From Psettodes erumei (lineage: Eukaryota; Chordata; Actinopteri; Pleuronectiformes; Psettodidae), in the NCBI GenBank assembly GCA_016785225.1, contig JAFBJZ010000857.1, positions 1,364,001 through 1,428,000 of the forward strand: a stretch of 64,000 nucleotides of DNA. Reading direction: 5' to 3'. Positions 37,505 to 48,171 of the stretch are shown piece by piece. Within the stretch, counting starts at the first letter, position 1; the number at the start of each line of letters is the position of its first letter. Made by a program: the position numbers and the translations under genes. The notes beneath the pieces are model-generated. The model was given only the letters and a program-made list of their open reading frames with translations, had not been told where the DNA came from and ran no database searches.

Positions 37505-38175
37505 CACAGCGACGGAAATGGGGAAAAACTGCGAGAAATTTTCCAATTGGAATGAATGGGGAATGATCACAAATTTTATGAAAATACGCCAACTTCGGAT
37601 CCTCACAGTGTTGTCTTACTTTGACGTAGAGACGCAGTTGAAAGTTTAAATGGGTCACGAGACATGAAACTATTTTGGGTTCACTCAGCATTTCGACCGA
37701 TATCACGGTTTTTCCTAAACCTCGATTTACATTTTGTGCTTTTTTCAGACTATTTCCAACTTTATAATGGGTGTGTATTGCGTCATGATGACATCACCCA
37801 CTCTAACTTTCAGCCTCTTTTCTCGTCACACAAAGTTTTGCATCTCAGCCCTCCTCTCGCCCACACATTTGACTTATCACACACCATTTTTGCATAAAAA
37901 TGAAAAGAAATTTCTGCCGGTTCAGACGGTGTGACTGTCGAAGCCCTATGGTTTACGGTTATTTGTCAGCAAAGCCTCAAGCGACAGGTGGTCCCCTCAA
38001 GTGCTCCATTCACTCCAATGTTAAACTCTGAACTTCTTTCCTGCCCAAAATCACAAATGTGGGGGGTTTTTAAACTGTTCCCCTCGTGGTAATTTTTCGC
38101 AGTATCGACACAAATCACACGAGTGTTTGGCCAAGTCTTCTGAGGCCACTGATGAGAAATAATCAGCGATACGAG
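37505..38175 (+). repeat. Large interspersed repeat, copy A
   Basis: Shares long blocks with copy B (46205-47940): GGGTCACGAGACATGAAACT, TTTATAATGGGTGTGTATTG, GTTCAGACGGTGTGACTGTC and AATGTTAAACTCTGAACTTC. No domain is recognisable in either strand. A shared minus-strand frame (around PKxVSCLVT) is visible in both copies but is disrupted. Confidence 0.85.
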
Positions 38176-38301
38176 CTACTGTTGTCACATGAGAGGATTT
38201 TGTGCGGGGCCTTTGCATCTGCCTCTGATCCTGTGTCTGGGCGGAATGGGGCATTGTGTGGGTGTGTATGTGGCTCTGATCCTGACTGGGTGGAAAAGGG
38301 G

Positions 38302-38303
<2 letters not shown>

Positions 38304-38336
<33 letters not shown>
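38304..38336. repeat. (GT)16 microsatellite
   Basis: An uninterrupted GT run at the 3' side of large repeat copy A. Confidence 0.95.
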
Positions 38337-38338
<2 letters not shown>

Positions 38339-38601
38339 CTCTGCTCAGCCTCCACATTAATATTGAGAGAGAGACATGACCAAATGAAAGAAATGACTGA
38401 TTGTGAGTGGTTGGCAACCCTATATTTTCTTTTTAACAATACAGATTTACAGAAATTTTTCTTTTTTTTAACAATACAGTCAAATGCAGTCAAATATCAT
38501 GATTTGTGTAAATTACAGTACTGTTTTAGAATTCCTCAAGTTGTGATTGAAAAGCTATATGCGCTGCAGTGACTCATGTGTGATGGATGTTTGTTTTCTA
38601 G

Positions 38602-39304
38602 GATCAGGTACCTGCCTGTTGCTGACCACTTCCCTCTGCATCACCTTCAACTGTGGTGCAGAGATAGGGTAAGTGTCTTCAGGCTCATATAAAAGTACAA
38701 TGTCAATTTTGTTGTGCTGAATGTAGCCACTTCTTTTCATGGTGCACATATATGTTGAGATTTGAAGTTTGATTATTTGTTCTCACAGGTGCACCTCAGT
38801 GACCGAGAGGGAATGGAGATCCTCGCTAAGTGTCTGTGGTCGGCTGCTTACAACACCTGCAGACCGCAGCAAGGGCCACAAAAACCTCTCCTCCATCCTC
38901 ATCACCCCCTGTCAGGCGATTCTGGTGGTCATGAAGGGAGAAGCCAGGGCCAAGCATTCACCAAATCCCTTTGAGTGGGCAGTTGTTGAGCAAGACAGGA
39001 AGGTAATGGGTTGCACACTGTAGCGGTGTAACATCCCCTCGGGGCTAATAATTGTGTAACTCTACAAATGCTATTTTAGTTTTGTCAGTGATTATGTGTA
39101 TGGTTTGCCATTCTTAAGCTTAATAGTCACAATTTTTCTCTTTTTTGAGGTGGTATTCCTTTGTCAGGGGCAGCGAAAGTCAGTCTTGGCAGAGCCTAAC
39201 CCCATCCCACTGAATCCTGTCAGGTTCAGCAGTGCCATTCTGGATGCAATGGATAAGGTTGTTGTATTGCATCTTGATGGCCAACCTCTCCAGCTGTTCC
39301 ACAG
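38602..39304 (+). CDS. Unrecognised three-exon open frame (partial)
   Basis: I do not recognise this product. Three segments with consensus borders join in one frame: 38602-38668 (TTTTCTAG / GTAAGT), 38789-39002 (TTCTCACAG / GTAATG) and 39168-39304 (TTTGTCAG / GTAATG). Phases match at both junctions, giving about 139 residues with no stop. Visible sequence includes SGTCLLLTTSLCITFNCGAE, NLSSILITPCQAILVVMKGE, HSPNPFEWAVVEQDRK, and SAILDAMDKVVVLHLDGQPL. There are no membrane segments or clear catalytic motif. No start codon or terminal exon was found. A possible further exon is 39714-39785, but its phase is ambiguous. It lies 1.2 kb upstream of the Helentron-like block in the same orientation. 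It could be an upstream Helentron frame, a captured host gene fragment, or a remnant of a resident gene. Confidence 0.5.
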
Positions 39305-39713
39305 GTAATGCGCTTCATTTATTGTGTATCCCTTCATTTACAAATGTCACTATAATTTTTATAAAGCATTCAAAGTTGTCTATACAGTCATGAATTGTCT
39401 GTATATATGATTGTCTGAAATTATCAATGGGAAAAATGTAGCTACATAGAAACTGTTGTTTTTCTTACATCAGAAATCTAAAAGGGAATGTCGTCAGAAG
39501 GTTGTTGCCCCAAAGAAGTCAGTTTTGTCATTTTCATGCATCCTAATGCATTATTTGAGGTTTTTGGAATTGCTTATTGTGCATTTTTGATATGTCTTTG
39601 AGCATACTTAGCAGTTGCTTGCTGTGAAACCATTTGAAATTTATTCTGGAGCATCATTTTTTTTCTTGCGCTTTTAAATTGATGCAACTCCATGAACTAC
39701 CGTGTGTGCACAG

Positions 39714-39785
39714 CCAACAACTGCCAATGCTGCAGTGGCTTTGGGTGCAACCTCTTCTGATGCACCGCTGGAGCCATCCGTGGAG
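39714..39785 (+). CDS. Possible fourth exon of the unknown frame
   Basis: GTGTGCACAG precedes it and GTAAGA follows. All 72 bases are open in the frame PTTANAAVALGATSSDAPLE plus PSVE, but that frame does not match the phase left by the exon ending at 39304. An exon may be missing between them, or the segment may not be used. Confidence 0.25.
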
Positions 39786-40254
39786 GTAAGACATATGCCC
39801 TCCTCCATAAGAGGAATCAATTCATTACTTTAAGTACGGAGGAGTTCAGCGTATGGTGACAAGTGAACTGAGCTTAGCCAAGCATGTCATTGCAGTTCGT
39901 GTTGGACAGTACTGCTCACTGCTAAAGATGTTTTTCAGGTTGTTTGAGTGAAAACATTTTCCTGTTTAACAACTTAAAGTACTTTGCACTTATGATACAA
40001 ATAGCTGCTAAATACAACTAAAAAGGCCTTTGACAAAAAAATGCACATGTACATTTCTTTATACCACAATTTATGTGTACAAAATATTTACAGTACACTA
40101 AACGCAATCTCTGTAAAGCAAACAGTGTGTATTATGACGGGGCCTGATGCCTCAAGCTTCTAACTGACACGGTTCTGGAAAAAGAAGTGCAGGAGACTGG
40201 CGGTGAGGCATGCTGGTTCAAACCCTTCAGGGACGTGGCTGAAGTGATCCAAGG

Positions 40255-40430
40255 AATGCGGGATGATACTGCAATCATCTGGCACATAGTGAAGGGAGAG
40301 CTGGGTTTTTGTAGGGGCAGAGTGATTGCTGCTAATCAGTGTCAGGTGTTTCTCGTCTGCCTGTTGGGGACCAGCCACACCTCCTGCCACTGCCTGAGGA
40401 CAGGAAGAACAGAGGGAGAAAGATTTCCTC
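40255..40430 (+). repeat. Direct repeat, copy 1
   Basis: Shares GGATGATA, AATCATCTGGC, GGGTTTTT, GGCAG-GTGATTGCT, GACCAGCCACACCTCCTGCC and CAGCCTG-like blocks with 42597-42765, in the same orientation. Similarity is about 160 bases. Copy 1 extends further upstream (GGTTCAAACCCTTCAGGGAC). Confidence 0.85.
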
Positions 40431-40558
40431 TAAACACATATGAAATATTTACAATATGCTTAGGTTCATTACAACAAATGTTGACTTTCAAATTCGTCAC
40501 AAGTTCCAGGCACAAAAGGATAATAAAAAAAGTACAGACATATTAAAAAATGCCAAAA

Positions 40559-41213
40559 GGAAAATCCACAGCCTGCTGTTAACCCTGAAATGCAGGCTGC
40601 TATATCTGCATTTCGTCAAACAATTCGACAGGGACCCACACGTCTGTACATTGTGCCACAGAACACTTTCCTAATCAAGTTAAGCAGTGCTTCAGATCAC
40701 AATGTGTCAAAAACCCTGACGCAATAGTTGCTTGCTTGACTGGACACTATATTCATGCAGACAGTGAATACTCAGTTCCTTGTAATATCCCACAAGAGAA
40801 ACTGCAGGAGTGGATCTGCCAGACTTGTAATAATCAGCTGATGCAAGGAAGCATACCTTCCATTGCAGTAGCAAATACCTTGGAATTAGCACCCATTCCC
40901 CCAGAGCTGGCTGAATTGAACATGCTTGAAAAGGCAGTAATTTGCAAAAATAGTTGCTTTGCCAAAAGGACAGAGAGCTGTACATGGTGCTGTTGTCTGT
41001 GTCCCCTCAGAGGTCAGAGCAACAGTGAACAGTCTCCCAAGGTCCAACAATGATGCACAGCTACTGCAAGTAAAATTAAAACAAAGCATCAAGTACAAAG
41101 GGAATCAACATTTTTACACAGTTAACATGAGGAATGTTCTTAGAAGACTAAGTAAACTAAAAGAAAGCCATTCAGAATACCAAGATGTGATTATAGATGA
41201 GCGCCAAATTTGA
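40559..41213 (+). pseudogene. Helentron N-terminal region (Cys-rich, broken)
   Basis: Three frames carry successive pieces: about 40560-40674 with CTLCHRT, 40736-40950 with WICQTCNNQLMQ and ELAPIPPELAEL, and 40959-41213 with GAVVCVPSEVRATVNSLPRS and HSEYQDVIIDE. The Cys pairs suggest a zinc-binding module. At least two frameshifts separate the pieces. Confidence 0.8.
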
Positions 41214-41730
41214 AAGTCTTCAAGAGCAAATTGAAGACCCAGAAGTGGACTGGATGAAAATAGAGTGCAAGCCAAGCAGTCCAGTCCCACAGAGGTAGAA
41301 AAGGAAACTATTGCACCTGCTCCCGCACCAGCATCAGACAAACAGGAGCAGCTGAGACCTGGCCTGACCCTGGACACGTGCATGCAGCCACCAGACATTG
41401 CACAGGAAATCTTATCATGGTGATGGAATATTTAGCATTGCCCCTGCCCAAGGCAACAAACCTGTTGGTTTCTTCACCATCCCAAAAAGGAAGCCATGGC
41501 CTTTCCTGTGCAGTTTCCAACTGCAGAGAACACATTTGATGAGGTCAGAGCCATGAAACTGGCACCAAGTACATACTTTAACACGAGACTCTTCTCTGCA
41601 GACCCCAGATTTGCCAATGACCAAAGTTACCTTTTCTTCAGCCATTTTTTCACAGAAACGCACATGGTGACAAACAGCTTGTCAATCCAAATGAGAAAAG
41701 GGTAAGACAAGGGTGCAAATTTCAAACAGA

Positions 41731-42235
41731 ATGCTTCAGGACCAGAAAGAGGTTGAAAAACTGGTCCAAAATCAGGATGTGACACGATTCATGCGACACC
41801 TCAGAGGCACTCCAGCTTACTGGGAGAAAACAGAGATCTCCGTGCTATGTGCAGACAGCTGGGCAAGCCTATGTTTTTCCATACAAAGCTCAACAAGGTG
41901 AAGAAGTGAACTTTGAGGAGCTTGATTGGAATGCAAAATGTGACATCCTGAAAAGCAACCCTGTCACCGTCATGTGTATGTTTGAGAAGAGAGTTGATGC
42001 ACTGATGGCTAATCTCATCTTGTCAGCAACACAGCCCATCGGTGAGGTGGAGGACAACTTTTACCGTGTGGAGTTTCAAGCCAGCTGAAGCCCACACATG
42101 CACTTACTGGTCTGGATCAAAGATGCACCCGTGTTTGGAGAAGACCTTGAAGAGCAGATCTACAGGTTTGTCGACCAGTACATAACGTGCCAAATGCCTG
42201 ATCAAAATATAGACCCTGAGCTAGGCAGGCAACGT
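41731..42235 (+). pseudogene. Helentron Rep (HUH nuclease) region, broken
   Basis: Reads FMRHLRGTPAYWEK, then in another frame EELDWNAKCDILKSNPV and SATQPIGEVEDNFYRVEFQA. A TGA follows at 42086-42088. The same frame continues as SPHMHLLVWIKDAPVFGEDL. The two His of HMH match the metal-binding HUH motif. The downstream Tyr motif is not visible, because the frame is lost after about 42235. Confidence 0.85.
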
Positions 42236-42246
42236 GATGTGCAGAT

Positions 42247-43706
42247 TTGGCTTTGGCTAAACTCCCAATGGACAAGACGGTTCTTGCATTCCCTTACCCT
42301 GAGGAAAGTGACAAAGGTGATGAGCAGTCAAGCAGCAGCTGTAATTATGCCAGAAACAGAGAGATCAGCGCCCAAGAGGCAGTGGCGTGGACATGCAGCC
42401 TTTACCTCAAGAAATGCTCCCGCAGTGTCATCTTCATACAGACTGATGATGACGGTGTTAGAGCCGAGTTGTTGGACCACAAAGCACAGGAGACCAGAGG
42501 CACAGTTTCCTCAAGGCAAGACCAGGCAGTGAAGGCAGGAGGTAAACTGGTCACAATCTTCAAGACGTAGTCGTAGAGTAAGGCGAGACACATGCAGGAT
42601 GATAGGGTAATCATCTGGCGCAGAGTGCAGTACGAACCGGGTTTTTATAGAGGCAGGGTGATTGCTTGGTGATGTTGATCAGGTGTGTCTCATCTGCATG
42701 TTGGAGACCAGCCACACCTCCTGCCACAGCCTGAAAAACAGAAAGAAACAAAGGGGAGGGAGAAAGCCAAAAAACAAGCAAATCGGACCATCACAGACGG
42801 ACTGAAAATGAGTTACCGCAGGAGCAGGTTACAGAACATGTCACCAGATGCAGAGGAAGTGTGGATGTCTGGATTGCTGGATAAATACGTGGAGCACCCG
42901 GCCACACGTGAGTTTGAAGGCATGTGTCTGGCCAAATTTGCTTCGGAATACAGAGTTGTTTATGGCCACCTAAGTGAAGCTGTAAATGTCATGGCAGAGG
43001 TGACTTTTACCAACTGCCACCCCTCAGTAAAGTGAAACCCCTCTGTGTTTATGAGGAGAATGTCATGGATCTCCGGAAAGATTACTTTCAGATGGTCAAC
43101 CTGACAGAGATCATGCGCCAGAAAGACGATTGCTCTTTTGCAGAACTCCTCAACCGGCTTTGAGTTAAGCAAAAGATGGAACCTCTCAGCAAAGATGACA
43201 AAGCTTTACACAGGCTGGTGCTGACATCAAAGACTGTCCAGCGGATGCTCTCCACATCTTTACCACGAACAAAGTATGAAGTTGAATTGGACAATCCCAC
43301 TGCTGGTCAGAAATTTCGTAAAAAGATCAAAGGGCCAACAGATAATTTGATCTACATGGAGAGATTTGAGGAGAGACTGAGCAAAAAAGGAATGCATCAC
43401 CGGCAGTTCCCAATGAAGTTGGCCTTTGCATGTATGGCTCACAAAGTGCAAGGCATGACAATGAAGTCTGTGGTGGTGTGTCTAAAGCGTGTATTTGAGC
43501 CCGGAATGGCTTACGTGGCTCTCAGTTGGACAAGATCCCTTCAGGGACTAAAAATAACAGATTTTGAAGAAAAGAAGATTTATGCAGATCCACAAATCAC
43601 AGTGGCCCTCCAAAATATGCCTCTAGCCTCATTCCAAGGAGTCACCACTCTTGTACCAAGTCCACTTAGCAACCGACACTCTCACAATAATCCATCACCA
43701 CTCTGA
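42247..43706 (+). pseudogene. Helentron helicase region, deleted and interrupted
   Basis: 42247-42500 reads ISAQEAVAWTCSLYLKKCSR. A direct repeat occupies about 42597-42765. The frame resumes with MSPDAEEVWMSGLLDKYVEH and FASEYRVVYG. Around 43000 the sequence jumps to KVKPLCVYEENVMDLRKDYF and then, after a stop, to MERFEERLSKKGMHHRQFPM, FACMAHKVQGMTMKSVVVCL and ALSWTRSLQGLKI (C-terminal helicase motifs). No P-loop (GxxGxGKS/T) is present, so the ATPase core was deleted. Confidence 0.85.
42597..42765 (+). repeat. Direct repeat, copy 2, inside the Helentron
   Basis: Pairs with copy 1 (40255-40430), sharing GGGTTTTTATAGAGGCAGG-type and GACCAGCCACACCTCCTGCC blocks. It falls between two adjacent parts of the helicase frame, so it looks inserted after the coding sequence was established. 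No clear target duplication was found. Confidence 0.85.
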
Positions 43707-44330
43707 GGGACTGACATCCCATATTGACGACCTGAAAGCCCACCATGAACTCAGAGTTGCTGATGTGTTATGTGTGACAGAAACACAGTTGTATGGATCA
43801 TTTGTTGCCCCAAAATTACAATTAAAGGGATACAACATGTTCCCATGAAACAGACACACGTCATATACAAATTACACAGACATGGCAAAGAAAGATGGAG
43901 GTGGAGTCGCAGGGTACAGTAGGAACAGTTTTCACGCTGAGGAGAGGAAGTACATACAAAACAGATCTGGAATTTGTAGTTGTAAAAGTCGCAGGGCCAG
44001 TCAGAGCACTGATTGCCACAGTTTACAGGCCACCAAATTTCCCTCTCAGCAAGTTCCTACCAAACATGCAAAGCCTTTTGGACTCCTTGGACATGATGAA
44101 TCACCAGCCTGTCGTTGTTTGTGGAGACTTTATTGAGGACCTCCTCTCAAGAGGAAAGAAAGCCGTCCTGGGGTTCTTTCAGTCCAGAGGCTATACACAA
44201 CTCGTCGAAGCTGCAACAACCAAAAAGCAGACACTAATTGACCACATCTCCATTTCACAACCAGCAACATGCCTTCAAACAAGTGTACTGCAAGCCTATT
44301 TCTGTTACCACAATCCTGTTTACTGGATGT
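43707..44330 (+). pseudogene. Helentron AP-like endonuclease domain, broken
   Basis: Frame 43700-43848 reads TSHIDDLKAHHELRVADVLC and TETQLYGSFVAP. A shifted frame (43895-44330) reads DLEFVVVKVAGPVRALIATV, YRPPNFPLSKFLPN, VVVCGDFIED, GYTQLVEAATTKKQ and LIDHIS. The catalytic-type GDFN reads GDFI here. Endonuclease domains of this kind mark the Helentron branch of Helitrons. Confidence 0.85.
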
Positions 44331-44435
44331 TTTTGGTCTGGCAAATACACACTACTGATCATGATGTTCTACATATTTAATATTGAATTTCTATTTGTTG
44401 TTGTGGTTCCACCCCATTGTAGTCCTCCATCACTT

Positions 44436-44466
44436 TATTTATGTATTTATTTATTTATTTATTTAT
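44436..44466. repeat. (TTTA)n microsatellite
   Basis: A short ATTTATTTATTTATTTATT run just 3' of the endonuclease remnant. Confidence 0.8.
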
Positions 44467-45094
44467 GTCAGTTGGATGTACTTTTCTTCCTCAGGGTGCA
44501 TTTCATCGTGTACTTCTACTAAATCTATTTATTTACTATCCACATCACTTGGAAGTCTTTCTCTTTCTCTGGGGGCATTATGTACATCCAGTGGAATGCA
44601 CTGAATGTTGAATTACTAACCTGTTTACTCTGAGAAAAAGCAGATTTCCTTTGGATAGTAGCTACGGTGTTATAGCTACTGTCACAACGTGAGCATAAAC
44701 AGCAGTTCCAGGGATAACAAAAGTCCAGCAGATGTAGGCCAGATAGGGACAGCAGGTTCAGGGAGGCAGCTGTAGCCTGCAAGAATCCAGGTAAAGACAT
44801 CTGTCATAGTGTACCCAGTCACATAATGTAATTTTTCTACAGCTTTTACCTAAGCCAAAACACAAATACACCTGGTTTGTAGGTTGTTGATACTATAAAG
44901 CTGATTTTAACCCACTGTGACCCTATACTAATACAGTTTTTTTCTATTTTAGAGAATGCCAAACGCCACACTAATGAGACAAACCTGCACAAGAAAACCA
45001 AGACATAAAAAGGGAGGGTTCTGTCCTCTTTTTTCGTGTTTATTTCTGATCTGCTGAAAACTCTCACTTACCAATGTCTGTCTTTGTCTCCAAG

Positions 45095-45365
45095 GAAAGA
45101 TAGCAACACTGAACTCTGAGGACAAAGCTCAAGAACATGACATCAAACCTAACAGAAGGTAAGTCATCTACTGGTAGAATAACAAACTGGTGTTTCCTTT
45201 ATTTTGACTGCAGTTTCTATTGGGATGACTGTATGAACAAATGTTAAAAAACACAATGCCATTCAGTTTCACCTGACTTGTTTGCTGACTTTAAATTCTG
45301 TTAATTCACATGACTATAATGTTGTCTCTTTGGTTTTGCCTATTTTCAGAAAACAAGGAAGATGA
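45095..45365 (+). CDS. Exon-like pair downstream of the Helentron
   Basis: A segment at 45095-45158 (TTGTCTCCAAG / GTAAGT) and one starting at 45350 (TATTTTCAG) join in one frame: KIATLNSEDKAQEHDIKPNR, then RKQGR and a stop at 45363-45365. The lack of homology and the short length make coding uncertain. It may be the terminal exons of the same transcription unit as 38602-39304, or chance. Confidence 0.3.
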
Positions 45366-45772
45366 CCAGTCCAGACCAGTGCTCCTACACATCCACTGAA
45401 GATTTTTTAAAAATAATTATTTGATAGTCTATCATATTCTCACCCAAGTACTTTACCTTGTAAATCAGTTTTTGTGATTATCATGCCTGTAAATTCTGGT
45501 AGACTAATCCTTCATTTTACTAAACCACCATGTGAATTGATTGTTTTGTTCAAATTTGGATGTTTGTTTTTAATGTATGTGTTACAATTTTCATTAATTT
45601 CATTTCACTGTTTATTTGGATATACCATATATTTTGTTACATGTTACAAAGATCAGTGTTCTTGAAACTGTTTGTTCTTAAAGCGTTTGATCTTTGGCTT
45701 TGAATACACGGACTTCCTCCTCGTTACACTATATTTATTTCTTACATGGACACATGTTTACTTATGTTGTTG

Positions 45773-45796
45773 GTGTGTGTGTGTGTGTGTGTGTGT
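45773..45796. repeat. (GT)12 microsatellite
   Basis: A pure GT run. CA-rich sequence follows at 45870-45922. Confidence 0.9.
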
Positions 45797-46658
45797 CCTT
45801 CAGCTGTGAAGCTGAAATTTCAAGGTGTACACACACAGCTGTACAAGAAATGTCATCCTGTCATCCTCAACTCCACACACGCACACATACAGAGACACAC
45901 AAACACATACGCACACACACTGCAATAGGAGCTGCGGCGTCTGAGTCGGGGCGCGCCGTTTAAGGCTGCATTTCTAACGTGCTTCGGCGTTTCACCGGAT
46001 GGCGGGTTCGGATCCGGTCGCTCAGCATGCATAAATCAAAATTTCCGTGGGAGTTTTCTAGTTATTATTTTTCTTATATGCGAATTTCATCCGCTAACTC
46101 GTCCCGCAGCTTTGATAAAAGTGCCACACACAGTGCCATGTTATATCAGATCGTGAGGTTCAACTAGGAATGATGTGCTATGAGTTTTCTTGGGGTTTGA
46201 CGTTACCATGGCGATGAAAATGGCGAAAAGGGGCGAGATTTTTACTATGAAAGTGAATGGGGAACGATCGACAAAATTTCCTCGCAGTGTCGTCGTGCCT
46301 TGGCTTAGAGACGCGGTTGAAAGGGTCACGAGACATGAAACTTTTTTCGGTCCGCTCGGTATTTCGACCGTTTTCACGGTTTTTCCGAAAATGCGTATTA
46401 CGTTTTATGCTTTTTTTCAGACGTTTCGAACTTTATAATGGGTGTGTATTGCGTCCGTTAAAATGGTTGATTTTGCAGTGATGACATCACACACTGAAAC
46501 GATTAGCCTCTTTTCTCGTCAAACAAAATGTTGTATTTCAGCCCTCCTCACGCCCACACATTTGACTTGTCACACACCATTTTTACATAAAAACGTAGAG
46601 AAAGTTGTGCCAGTTCAGACGGTGTGACTGTCAAAGCCCTACGATTTACGTTTTTTTG

Positions 46659-47200
46659 TAGTGGTGGGCGGATCGGTCCAAATATCGATAGTATCGATAC
46701 CAAATTGGTATCGGTATTGGATCGATACTAGCCTGGCGAGATTGATTCTTTACTTCAAGTTCCGCTCTTGTTTGCGATGCTGCGGTTTCGACAAAGAGGA
46801 AACAGCCAGGTTGCCGGAGTTGCTGTGTCAGTGCAGAGCAGGCAGAGCAGGCACACTTTGCTCCCCCTCCCCCCTCTTGTGTTTAGATGTTGCGCCATCA
46901 CATGAGTCATGTGATGTGACTTAGACGCGCAAAGCAAAAAAGATTATTCTTAAAACATTTGATAATAAAGAATTTTCTATTTAATTATAAACCTTGTCCT
47001 AATTCTATCCTGAGTTTTAACTATTTAATAATAAATAATGAAACATCACAAAAAACACTTAAGGTCATGAAAACTAATAGAAATTTAGCAATTCAATGAT
47101 GCATCCACCTTATTTATTGATAAGTATCGTATCGGTGATACTGGCCCATGTTTACTTGGTATCGGATCGATGCCAAAATATGCAGTATCGCACACCACTA
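46659..47200. mobile_element. hAT-like non-autonomous element, copy 1
   Basis: 542 bases beginning TAGTGGTGGGCGGATC and ending CGCACACCACTA, so the ends are inverted repeats of TAGTGGTG. Subterminal GTATCGATACC-type motifs repeat at both ends. The flanking nine bases GTTTTTTTG occur on both sides. There is no transposase frame. Confidence 0.88.
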
Positions 47201-47245
47201 GTTTTTTTGTCAGTGCTGCCTCAAGCAGCAGGTGGTCCCCTCAAC

Positions 47246-47754
47246 TAGTGGTGGGCGGATCGATCCAAATATCGATAGTATCAATACCAAGTCAGTATCG
47301 GTTCGATACTAGCCTGGTGAGATCGATTCTTTACTTTACGTTCCGCTCTTGTTTGCAATGCTGTGGTTTTGGCAAAGACTCGCCGGACTCGCTGCTCCTG
47401 TGTCAGCGCAGAGCAGGCACACTTTCCCTCCTTGTGTTTAGATGTTGCGCTGTCATATGAGTCATGTGACGTGACTTAGACGTGCAAAGCAAAAGGATTT
47501 TTCTTAAAACATTTGATAATAAAGCATTTTCTATTTAATTATAAACTTTGCCCGAATTTTGCCCTGGGTTTTAACTATTTAATAATAAAAGAGGAAACTC
47601 ACAAAAAACACTTAAGGTTATGAAAATTAATTGAGATTTAGCAATTCAATGATGCATCCACTTTATTTATTGATAAGTATCAGTATCAGCGATACTGGCC
47701 CGTATATACTTGGTATCGGATCGATACCAAAATATGCAGTATCGCACACCACTA
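47246..47754. mobile_element. hAT-like non-autonomous element, copy 2
   Basis: 509 bases with the same ends and interior as copy 1, in the same orientation. It is flanked by the eight-base duplication CCCTCAAC (47238-47245 and 47755-47762), the length expected for hAT insertions. It starts 45 bases after copy 1 ends. Confidence 0.92.
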
Positions 47755-48171
47755 CCCTCAACTGCTCCATCCGCTCCAATGTTAAACTCTGAACTTCTCT
47801 CCTGCCCAAAATCGCTAATGTGTGGCGTTCCCGTACGGTCATGTTTTGCAGTACCTACATAAATCACACACGTGTGCGTTTGGCCAAGTCTTGTGACACC
47901 TCTCGTTGAAAAATTTTGGCGATAGGAGCAACGGTTGAGCATCGTGCTCAATCACTTATCATTTCGATTGGGGGCCTCTCAGTCCACTGCTGGCAAAGCT
48001 GATTCCAATCAGCCAATCAGACGCCTTCTCTTGACCCCTCCCAATAAACACACAGGTGTTTGTCAGCTGAGCTGCTCTTAGAGTGCCTTCCATTTGTTTC
48101 CTATGGACTCAGCCTAACTCTCCCCATAACTGTGACTGAGCCTTACCCTTACACTAACAGCAATGTAAACC

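Larger units (their letters stand above)
40450..44330 (+). mobile_element. Degenerate Helentron (Helitron with endonuclease)
   Basis: Blocks occur in the order expected for fish Helentrons, which replicate by rolling circle through an HUH Rep nuclease and Pif1-type helicase. They are: a Cys-rich N-terminal region (CTLCHRT, CQTCNNQL, then ELAPIPPELAELNMLEKAVI); NNDAQLLQVKLKQSIKYKGN; Rep residues (FMRHLRGTPAYWEK, CDILKSNPVTVMCMFEKRVD, HMHLLVWIKDAPVFGED); a helicase portion (EEVWMSGLLDKY, LAKFASEYRVVYG, FACMAHKVQGMT, AYVALSWTRSLQGL); and an apurinic-like endonuclease (VLCVTETQL, TVYRPPNFPLSK, VVVCGDFIEDL, LIDHIS). Many stops and frameshifts are seen. The Walker A/B part of the helicase is missing, and a direct repeat interrupts the frame. 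It is therefore non-functional. Terminal sequences were not identified. Confidence 0.9.
46205..47940 (+). repeat. Large interspersed repeat, copy B (interrupted twice)
   Basis: Homologous to 37505-38175 but split by two hAT-like insertions. The pieces 46205-46658, 47201-47245 and 47755-47940 rejoin to the uninterrupted order of copy A (GTTTAC..TTTGTCAG..GCCTCAAGC..CAGGTGGTCCCCTCAA..TGCTCCAT). B keeps more CpG sites (ATTTCGACCG, GAACGATCGAC) than A. Confidence 0.88.
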
